Under the pieces are notes generated by a model, which was given only the letters and a program-made list of their open reading frames with translations, did no database searches and had not been told where the DNA came from. 64,000 nt of DNA, from assembly GCF_032854445.1 (NCBI RefSeq), contig NC_088304.1:14583704-14647703 (forward strand), in the 5' to 3' direction. How positions within the stretch are numbered: the first letter of the stretch is position 1; the number at the start of each line of letters is the position of its first letter. This document shows, one piece after another, positions 26,301 to 38,300 of the stretch. The stretch comes from Liolophura sinensis (lineage: Eukaryota > Mollusca > Polyplacophora > Chitonida > Chitonidae). A program made the translations under genes and the position numbers.

Positions 26301-29300
26301 TACAGCTGACATCACTGATCTTACCTTGACCTTTATTGTTGTTCTTCGACGTAGCCACTTCTCCCGCGGTTGAGATGGGGAGAAAGCAGTAGCACCTTCC
26401 TTCATTCCATCTTTGAAACCAAACTCCGAAAAGGTTTCAACTCGGACAATCTGTAAGGAAAAATTGAAAATAAATATTCAAGTATGCATTTCGGCTGTAA
26501 TCTTGTGTTAAGGTCCTACATGTAGCTAAGCATTGTTTTATTTATGGGCGGAGGAATCTGGAGTGCCTGGGGTAAGCCACCTACCTAAAATTACTGAACT
26601 TACAGAAATGCATGTTCTGCTGATGATGACAAGTGGTCTTCAGCTAATGCTAGGCCAGACAAGCCTCATTGTAAACAGCCACATCAATGGCCCTACAAAC
26701 AGTGAGAGCAGAGGAATCCATAAGCTCCTTGTTCAAGGCTGGGTTTGAACCTTGGTGAGTAGAAAGACAGCCACATCCTTGGTCTCCCAGAAGTTGGAGT
26801 AAACTGACACACATTTCTCACCTGTCTGAGTATAAAGGCAGTCACATCCTGGGCCTCCCAGAAGTTGGAGTGGACTGACACACATTTCTCACCTGTCTGA
26901 GTATAAAGGGCAGCCACATCCTGGGCCTCCCAGAAGTTGGAGTGGACTGACACACATTTCTCACCTGTCTGAGTATAAAGGCAGCCACATCCTGGGCCTC
27001 CCAGAAGTTGGAGTAGACTGACACACATTTCTCACCTGTCTGAGTATAAAGGCAGTCACATCCTGGGCGTCCCAGAAGTTGGAGTGGACTGACACACATT
27101 TCTCACCTGTCTGAGTATAAAGGGCAGCCACATATTGGGCCTCCCAGGAGCTGGAGTAGACTGACACACATTTCTCACCTGTCTGAGTATAAAGGGCAGC
27201 CACATCCTGGGCCTCCCAGAAGTTGGAGTGGACTGACACACATTTCTCACCTGTCTGAGTATAAAGGCAGCCACATCCATGGACTCCCAGAAGCTGGAGT
27301 GGAACAAGTGTGGCAGGGCATTTGTAGGGAAGGAATGGAGGGCATCAGGGCAGTATAACACGTGGTCCAGTCGTTTGGAGCCCCACCAGCGGCTTGTCAC
27401 TACAACAAAAAAAGAGGACGGTGAACTGATCTACAATGTGTGGCATGAGAAATGAAATGTATGTGCTACAAACTGGCCTATAGCTGTCCACAAAAAGTCT
27501 AGCATTACAATACATCAGAGTGTGATATTCAGGACAACATACTTTTTGATTGTGTTTTATGTTATAATTGTCACACTAGATACATGTATATGAAGAGTTG
27601 CAAAGCGCAACTGAGAAATGTATTTTGATTCATTAAAGCTTTATATACACTAGTATGGAAAACAATTTGTATACTGATTTCACTCACTCCCTGAGAAAAT
27701 TCCATGCATCTTTCCAACATCACCAAAAAACTGTTGGTTGGTTTTCCTTCTATGATTTTCTCCTAATTTCATACCTTATATACTTTCTTAGTTCTTAGGT
27801 GGCTTGTGTTAAAACGTATTTTGGAGAATTGGCTTTACAATTACAGAGTGACATGGACCATCCACTTTGGTCGATAGCTGGTATACGAATATCTGTTTCG
27901 ATTCACAAATCTATAATATTATTTTCTGTGAGAGCAGTCAAGTTTTTTTGTTTTATTTACTTATTTCACTGACTCTCAACACTGTACATGCAATTTTTCA
28001 GACTGTGTTTGTGGGAGCTAGGTGCATTATCTCCTTCTCTCAAATCACGTAAGATTTGTAAAAATGGAGCATTGCTGTAAACGGAAATTGGCGAGTCATG
28101 TGGTCTGTCTGGCCGACAGAAAAGCCAATAGTGCACCTCAACGATTTGTGGATGGAGGAAACCAGAGTGCTAGGTACAAACCACAAATCTTCACCAGATT
28201 CCTGACAAACTTCCTGACTTCAAGCCATGGCCTAAACAGTGAGAACTGGATTCAATCACCTAGTCTCATTAGTCTGGGGCCTGATGACCTTTATGTTTGA
28301 AGTCTGCAGACATAAAGTTAAATACCCTTTGATCAAAAGCCAGATTCTTAGCATGTGTCCTCACAGCAGTGTATCCAAGCCTGTCATAAGTCATATCTTA
28401 CATGTAAACATCCAAGCTTACCATAAGTCATATTTTACAACAAACATCCAAGCTTACTAAAAGTCATATCTTACACTCAAACATCCAAGCTTACCAAAAG
28501 TCATATCTTACATTCAAATATCCAAGCTTACCAAAAGTCATATCTTACACTCAAACATCCAAGCTTACCATAAGTCATATCTTACACTCAAACATCCAAG
28601 CTTACCATAAGTCATATCGTACACTCAAACATCCAAGTTTACCAAAAGTCATATCTTACATGAAAACATTAAAGCTTACCATAAGTCATATCTTACATGA
28701 AAACATCCAAGCTTACCACTGGTGACATGAGATACAAGACCATCTAAGCTTACAATAATAAAGTCATATCATACACAGGAAAATCAAAGCTCACCATTGG
28801 TGATGTTGGACACTAGAACATCTCCGAGGCCGGACACTTGACTGATGATGCTAGAGCTGGAATTTTGACGCTGAAGACACGATGGGATTGACGGAGAGTT
28901 TGAGTGGCGACGATTGTCCCCGAACAATTCACTGTGACTCTGGATGGCTTCAACTACAATAAACGAAAAAAAGAAAGGGTAACATACTTAAAATTTGCAT
29001 TTAAGCAGCTTTGAGTGATGTTTTATTTATTTATTTGCTTGGTGTTTTAGGATGTACTTAAGAATATTTTCACCTTTCACATTGGGTCAATGTGCTGCGC
29101 TAGCCCATTAACCACACCAGACATGACGCCCCACCCCTTCGTATTATACAGACATTAATCCAACCAGTCCTGTTTCCTTGCTCTAACGTCTCAGTGCTGA
29201 GTGCTGAGTGCTGAGTACCAAGTGGGGCACCAGGAGGTGCCATTTTTACAGTTTTTATTATGACCTGACCTGCGTTTGATCCTAGGTCTCTTGACCTCAA

Positions 29301-32300
29301 GGCCGACACGCTAACCACTAGACCAACAAAGCTGGCATAGAAACTTTCCTTACCTACAGGTAGATGTGACCTGAAGACATAATTAAGTTTCCTTACTTAC
29401 CTACATGGATGGGTTCTCCGTCCCCCAGGGGGAACTTATTATAGCGGGGCACCTTAACAGCAGACAGGTATTTGAATTTCTCATGGAGGAGCGGTTCGAG
29501 GCGGGCAGCCAAGGGGTCCCGGGAGTGAAAGAGGTTGTAAATCTGGTGACAGGCTGGACGCAGCGGTGCAACTGTAAGGGCAAAAAGAAAAAGATTTATT
29601 AGACACAGGGAAAAACTTGATTATATTCCATCCATGTAGGTATGGATATCAAATTCTGTTATACATTCTTTTTCCTTTTAACTTATAAAAGTAGTGATGT
29701 ACATCAGCCTCTCAAGCAGTAGAGTAGAGAACAAGGCTGAAACTGTCAGAGACTACTGGCTGACCAATTACTGCGGTTGATCGAAATAATTCAACCTACA
29801 AAATGCATGTTTGAGATGCGGCCATTTTGTCCAAGAAGTTAACTAGTCAAGTAAAGCTAGACTAGCTTGTATGGTAGCACCTGTAGAGGGCCTGGTTATC
29901 TTTGGTGTGTTCATTGGTTAATTACTTCAAGGTTTAATATTGTTACCTCTTTGCCCGTATGTGTGAAGGTCTGGCAGCAACCTGTGGATGGTCGTGGGTT
30001 TCCCCCGGGCTCTGCTCGGTTTCCGCCCACCATAATGCTGGCTGCCGTTGTATAAGTGAAATATTCTCGCGTACCGTGTAAAACACCAAAACAATCAAAT
30101 AAATAAATCAAGGTTTTTCTCTGTTAAAAAAAAAAAAAAAAAATAAATATAATAGTATTATTATTGAGTACCAGATATTCTGTATAATCCTGGTAAATAA
30201 CACAGGTTCAAGTGCAAGGGCATAGCTCCAAATAATGAGTTGTGACTTGAAAGTGAGGCATCCAACTTCCAGCACAATTTCTCCACAATGAGTCTGTCAC
30301 TGCCCACTGGACAGAGAGTGCAAACTTGAACATAAACTGGTGCTAAATGGGGCTTTTACTCTAAAAACCTTAATCTTACACACTGACCAACAGGAATGCA
30401 CAAAGACATGAGAAAACACTTTCACATCACCAAGGCAGAAGTTTTACACAAATCACTGTGTAAATAAAAGTGACAGGTAAAACATCATTAACATCTAAAA
30501 TTTTTGTATAGTAGATGAAAATAAAAATGTATTATAAAATTCATTATCCATGTAAACAGTGGAAGTACATGATGAATCCATGTTTTTGTACTACATTTGT
30601 GATGGGTTTTACTAGGGTTTTCCGATTTTGGATTCCGTCAAAATATTGCATTAATGGGCTGTGGGTTTCCCCGGGCTCTGCCCGGTCTCTTCCACCATAA
30701 TGCTGGCCACCCTCATATAAACGGAAATAATCTTGAGTACGGCGTAAAACACCAATCAAATAAATATATAAATCAATACTGCATCAAGGGGAGTTAACTC
30801 TTAGAGGACAAGGCCCATCCTAAGAAAACCACTAACACAGTTTAAATATAAGGAAATACATGTGTAGCTTCTCATTTTCCTATGAAGATTGATTATATGC
30901 GTGCACTTTCATGTCAATTTCACACTAAAAACACAGGTCAAAAAGCATTTTGACGATCAGAAATGAGCTTCATACAAGACACTGTCCACAAAACATTTCA
31001 AGAAAAGAGCCAGCACGTACTATGGTCCGGTCTTCACCATGGCACAGTCTTCTGTAGGCCAACACAATGGCCAGTGGTGACCCAAACATAAAGACATCTG
31101 AAACATCAAATCAAAACTTGGACATGGCTGCTGTCTGATTGACTGCCTGTACTGGTTCGCCGCGAGTGTGGCGCTGATGCTGACGACACGCTCAGGTGCA
31201 CCGAGTCACGCTTCATCGAATGTCCTCTCTGTAAGTCATTGGAATCCGGAGGGACTATTTCACTTTTACTTCGGAACTTCATGTGCTGGGTGGCCGATTC
31301 AGGTTCAAAAGTCAGGTCAGTATCACTTTGGCTTAAATGTTGGAGTCGGCTGAGAAAGGTTCATCACTGCCAAGTTCTTCACGGTCTACGTCCGTCAGGC
31401 TGCTGTGACTGCCGTGGTGACTGTTACTATAGCTGTAGTGAGGATTAGAGCGACACAAAGATTCGTACGCGAGTAACGCCCCTGTGGAATCTGCCACAAT
31501 GCACACCTGTAATGTAAGAGGCATCGATGAGACACATGAAAAGATACAAACACGTATAAACCAAGAGTATAGTTATTACATGAAGATATGCCAAAAATTG
31601 AGAAAAATTTTTCATTTTTTGAGTCATATATAACAGTAAGCCCTCTACTTCTTGCACATTTTGCGTTCGTGTTCAGAAATATTCAGAATTTACTGGTAAC
31701 GTAGGACCAGCATAAATATTTCTATTCCCGCTGATATGCTTCACAAAGTAGAGCATTGTGTTGGAACTTCAACAAAAAGATACAAGGTGATGCATGATTC
31801 TATATTTCAGTTTTATTTATTAACAAACCATTTTCAGGAATGAATGGCGCAGCTTAGCGACCCAAATTTGGGCTCTTGGTGCAACAAAATTGTTTTGACA
31901 GCTATAGCCACTGGCCAAAACTTCACAGTGATCATCACTGACCACGGTTAAACAGTGATCATCGCTGACCACAGTTTGACAGTGATCATTGTTGACCACA
32001 GTTTGACAGTGATCACTGATGACCACAGTTTGACAATGATCATCACTGACCACGGTTAAACAGTGATCATCGCTGACCACAGTTTGACAGTGATCATTGT
32101 TGACCACAGTTTGACAGTGATCACTGATGACCACAGTTTGACAATGATCATCGCTGACCACAGTTTGACAGTGATCACTGTTGACCACAGTTTGACAGTG
32201 ATCACTGATGACCACAGTTTGACAATGATCATCGCTGACCACAGTTTGACAGTGATCACTGTTGACCACAGTTTGACAATGATCATCACTGACCACAGTT

Positions 32301-35300
32301 TGACAGTGATCACTGTTGACCACAGTTTGACAGTGATCACTGTTGACCACAGTTTGACAATGATCATCACTGACCACAGTTTGACAGTGATCATCACTGA
32401 CCACAGTTTGACAGTGATCACTGATGACCACAGTTTGACAATGATCATCGCTGACCACAGTTTGACAATGATCATCGCTGACCACAGTTTGACAGTGATC
32501 ACTGTTGACCACAGTTTGACAATGATCATCACTGACCACAGTTTGACAGTGTCACTGATGACCACAGTTTGACAATGATCATCACTGACCACAGTTTGAC
32601 AATGATCATCGCTGACCACAGTTTGACAATGATCATCACTGACCACAGTTTGACAATGATCATCACTGACCACAGTTTGACAATGATCATCACTGACCAC
32701 AGTTTGACAATGATCATCACTGACCACAGTTTGACAATGATCATCACTGACCACAGTTTGACAATGATCATCGCTGACCACAGTTTGACAATGATCATCG
32801 CTGACCACAGTTTGACAGTGATCACTGTTGACCACAGTTTGACAATGATCATCACTGACCACAGTTTGACAGTGATCATCACTGACCACAGTTTGACAGT
32901 GATCACTGATGACCACAGTTTGACAATGATCATCGCTGACCACAGTTTGACAATGATCATCGCTGACCACAGTTTGACAGTGATCACTGTTGACCACAGT
33001 TTGACAATGATCATCACTGACCACAGTTTGACAGTGTCACTGATGACCACAGTTTGACAATGATCATCGCTGACCACAGTTTGACAGTGATCACTGTTGA
33101 CCACAGTTTGACAATGATCATCACTGACCACAGTTTGACAGTGTCACTGATGACCACAGTTTGACAATGATCATCGCTGACCACAGTTTGACAGTGATCA
33201 CTGATGACCACAGTTTGACAATGATCATCGCTGACCACAGTTTGACAGTGATCATTGTTGACCACAGTTTGACAGTGATCATCACTGACCACAGTTTGAC
33301 AGTGATCATCACTGACCACGGTTAAACAGTGATCATTGTTGACCACAGTTTGACAGTGATCATCACTGATCACAGTTTGACAGTGATCATCACTGACCAC
33401 AGTTTGACAATGATCATCGCTGACCACAGTTTGACAGTGATCATTGTTGACCACAGTTTGACAGTGATCATCCTTGACCACAGTTTGACAGTGATCACTG
33501 TTGACCACAGTTTGACAGTGATCATTGTTGACCACAGTTTGACAGTGATCATCACTGACCACAGTTTGACAGTGATCATTGTTGACCACAGTTTGACAGT
33601 GATCATCACTGACCACAGTTTGACAGTGATCATCGTTGACCACAGTTTGACAGTGATCATCACTGACCACAGTTTGACAGTGATCATCGTTGACCACAGT
33701 TTGACAGTGATCATTGTTGACCACAGTTTGACAGTGATCATCACTGACCACAGTTTGACAGTGATCATTGTTGACCACAGTTTGACAGTGATCATCACTG
33801 ACCACAGTTTGACAGTGATCATCGTTGACCACAGTTTGACAGTGATCATTGTTGACCACAGTTGGACAGCCATCACCATCACCACAGCAAGCCAAGGAAA
33901 ACTGTAGTTTAAAGCCATTTTTACACCCCGAGAAGAAAGCCGAAAAGCATTTCGTTTGTAGTTTTATATGTTAGGTCACACCATACAGTTTTATATGTTA
34001 TGTCACACAATACAGTTTTATATGTTAGGCCACACCATACAGTTTTATATGTTAGGTCACACCATACAGTTTTATATGTTAGGCCACACCATACAGTTTT
34101 ATATGTTAGGTCACACCATACAGTTTTATATGTTAGGCCACACCAAACAGTTTTATATGTAAGGTCACTCCATACAGTTTTATATGTTAGGTCACTCCAT
34201 ACAGTTTTATATGTTAGGCCAGACCATACAGTTTTATATGTTAGGCCACACTAAACAGTTTTATATGTTAGGCCACACCAAACAGTTTTATATGTTACGT
34301 CACACCAAACAGTTTTATATGTTACGTCACACCACACAGTGTTATACGTTAGGTCGTACCATACAGTTTTATATAGTATTTTAGGCCACACCATAGTTTT
34401 ATATGTTAGGTCACACCATAGTTTTATATGTTAGGCCACACCATATAGTTTTATATGTTATATCACACCATACCGTTTTATATGTAAGGCCACACCATAC
34501 AGTGTTATATGTTAGGCCACACCATACAGTTTTATATATTAGGTCATATACTTTATATTTCACCTTAATTATACTTTAACAAACAAATTTAACAGTTACT
34601 AGTACAATGTCATAACATGTTGCATATAAACATTCAAACATTTTCAGATCCAAAAAGTAAAAGATATACGTGTTACCCATTAGACGGACAAAGCATGTGA
34701 GAAAAGAGAAACTCTATATTCCCGTTACAGTTACATATGTATTGGCTAAAAAGACGTCCCAAAAATTATAAGAACTACAATATGTTGAAATGTACAAGTG
34801 AGCTGTTCAACATATGCTTCCAGAGCAAAGGCATTAAGATACATTATTTCCTACACAGACCATGTAATGTACAATGGTCAAGCAGTATTGGGGTAAACAC
34901 ATAGATTACTCATCTATATACGTATTGGCTTATTTTCGGGTTATTCAATTTGAAATATGAGTCTGCCCATGATAGCGTCTGAGGAGGAAAAATACATGTG
35001 TGTGTAATATGCAGTTATGAGTTACATGTACGTCATTGTGACAACAGAGCATGGCAGAGGTCATTTGTACCCACCTGACCCATGAAACCCCGTCCTTCAT
35101 CTGATTTGAGGAAATCAGCGTAAATGTTGTTTGCTTTGGCAATAACTGCGTTGACATTCTCTTGATAATCCGTGCAGGATGTGGCAAACAGGGCAATGGC
35201 ACCAAGGGGAACAAACTCTTGTGTGGAGGTCACTTCATCCTCACAGCTCTTGGCCCCACGGCCGTGCTGATCAAAGTCAATATTGTATGGGCTGAGGCTG

Positions 35301-38300
35301 GAGAATGAAAACACATAAAGGGTCATTTCAGCCAAGATTCTTCTATTTATGACTGGAATTCAGAATGGTATCCTGAATTTTCTCAAATCTTCAAATAATC
35401 CCACTAATACTGTGTGCTTACAGAAAGAAAATCTCTGGCAATTTCTGTACAATCGAATTGATGACATTTTCCTGAGGCGACGTTAATTTTTTTCTTGGAG
35501 TGACATATTCTGTACTGCCTTCAATCACACTAAAGCTCATTCAAGGATGACGGGGTCTTCTGAGTAGGAGACGTCAAATGGAGTTTTGTGAAGGCATAGT
35601 AGCATCAAACATAAGACAACATAACGTCACATCAGGAATTTGTACCGAAATGACCGAAGATGTTGATTTATGCACTAAACTGTACTGCATGGCCTTTGAA
35701 TTGCACAAGAAACTTAAGATATCTTTCCATGTATGTGATAACCACTTGTATATACTATGTACCCATGTCGCATACTTGCAATTTTAGCCTGAAAAGTGTG
35801 TGTACCTGAATGGTTCTTTAAATATATTAATTTATATCAAAATCATGAAAATAAATTTGAGTTTGTACTCTTGCTATAGTCAAACACATGATTTGTGAAA
35901 ATAAACACATTCTATTAACACCAATGCCAAGAATAACCTATTTCTCGCATATATTAAGACATTGAAAAATTTTCTACAATTTCAATCGATCCAGTTATGG
36001 GATAAATGAATGAAAAGTTTATTTTATTTATTTGATTGGTGTTTTATTTGACTTATACGACGGTGGCCAGCATTATGGTGGGAGGAAACTGGGCAGAGCC
36101 CAGGGGAAACCCACAACCATCCACAGGTTGCTGGCAGACTTTCTCACATACGGCCACAAAGAAAGCCAGCATGAGCTGGACTTGAACTCAATGACCACAT
36201 TGGTGAGAGGCCCCTGGGTCATTGCAACGTGCTGGAGTGCTAACACCCTAGGTCACAGAGGCCCCCCTGAATGAAAAGTACATGCATGTATATATACATG
36301 TGTACACCCCAGAAGTGAAAATAAAACTGAGTTGCACCAAATGTGTAGTCAAATATACTATTTGCAAAAGTACATGATAAAAACTGAACAAAAATTTTCT
36401 ACATGTTTTATAATTTAAACTTTGAGCAAAATAAAAAGTGGACATTTCCACTCAAGCTGAACTCAAACATACATTTTTATACAAAATCCATGCCCAGAAA
36501 TAAATTTCAACCACGGTTTATAAATTTAGTTTTGGAGGACACAAAAGGAAGTTAGTTTTACCTGAACAAAAGTCTGAGAACGTCCATACAAATGTGAGGG
36601 CAGGGTACCAATCGGAAAGCTATGTGACCACTGGCTACGGGGTAGTGTGCCTTCATGGCTGCCTCCATTGTGGCCTTCAGAGTGTTGAAGTCAGCATATT
36701 TAGAGGTGTGTTCCTGACCGTGGTCTAATACACTACCTGTGAATCACAGAGCAACCATAATGAGCATGGAACAAGTAACAATGTTTTATGTATTGCGATC
36801 GGGTAGTGTATTAAACAGAACATAAAACAAACGAAACATGATTGGCGGATATCATTAATATTGCTGGCAACAATAACAGAATGCAATGTACAGCAGATAT
36901 ACGACATCCTACTGAAAGTGTTTGGAGCTCATGAGAGACACAAGCAATTAGAACACAAAACACATTTTAAAATACTGACATTTCAGGAGTTCAACTGATA
37001 TCTGGAAATGAAAGCCAACAAATATTGTTTTACTGTGTTTATTTATTTCATTATTTCAAGTTTTCTAGGGAGATGAAACCAAAACAGCATGAGCAAACCA
37101 AATTACTGGCAAACTTTCCCACATGTGATGTACTGAAATGCGCACCACATTGGTGAAAGACAAGCCGTCTTGCAAGAATTTTCACCAAGGCCACATAAAC
37201 AATGAGAATTTATAAATTCCCTGAAATAGAACCTGGTTTGGAATCACATATGCTTGTTCTTCGCTCGGCCATAACCCATTTCTCCATCACTGTACCCTGC
37301 GTGGAATCATGTTACAAAAAGGCATCTCAATACACTTATTGAGTTAAGGGCCAGAAAGGATTTGATATCACATACGCATGTACACGCAACCTTCCAATTC
37401 CTGTTGTACATGTTAAAACTAAATCATGATCATAACATCAAAGAATGAACAAATTTTAGGTTGCCTTCCGGGATCTGTTTTCTTTTAACTTTAAACGACT
37501 GTTCAATTGTTAGATCTCAAATACGCAGAAAAAATTACATGTACCAGTACAACGTTTGAAACGTGTGGCCTGAGAATTTACCTCCGTGGAGAACGAGGAT
37601 GAGGACACTGGTTTTACATGGTTCTGAGGACGGTGGGGGGAATGAGCTGGGTCCCATGGACGAGTCAAGGCTGTGACTAGGGGCAATGCTGTGCAGCTGG
37701 CTGTAAAACTCCACGCGCTTCACAAACGACTGCTCTGTAAACAACCACAACACAGTATTTATCAGTGGTATTTAACTAATGCTGATTTTTATACATATGT
37801 AGTAAAGGAACATACAACCACAAATCCCACAAGTACAGTGATGGGTAACAGAGTACTGAGTAATGGCTAAAGACAGTATTAAACATTCAGTAAATGAACA
37901 GAGCTTTATATAACCTAAAACCCAAAAATTATTTCAATGTAGAAAGAATGAGAGGACCTTAAATGGCTGAAGACAGTATTAAACATTCAGTGATTTGAAC
38001 AGAGTTTTATATAACTTAAAACCCAAAGGTTAATTTAATGTAGAAAGAATGAGAGGACCTTAAATTTTAAAGTGGATTCCTATTGCATATCCAGGTACTC
38101 ATCCCCACTAGAGATCAGCACACCTGTGTGTTATGGTGGGGCAGACATGGGTGTACAGGGTAAGGTATCCAGGTACTCATCCCCACTAGAGATCAGCCTA
38201 CCTGTGTGTTGTGGCGGGGCACACATGGGTGTACAGGGTAAGGTGTCCAGGTACTCATCCCCACTAGAGATCAGCCTACCTGTGTGTTGTGGTGGGGCAC

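Noticed and set aside
31019-31021. GTACGT donor as the end of exon 11
   Set aside because: A stronger donor word, but it leaves phase 0 while exon 12 needs phase 1; CATG|GTGAAG at 31038 fits. An unseen small exon between them would revive it.
31820-33918. Long open frames on both strands with SDDHCQTVV or IITDHSLTV repeats (up to 322 codons)
   Set aside because: They follow from a 27-bp unit being a multiple of 3 and free of stops; they switch frame at 26-bp variants, lack flanking exons and lie in an intron.
31922-34555. CRISPR-like appearance of short direct repeats
   Set aside because: Units are contiguous without unique spacers and sit in an intron of an animal gene.
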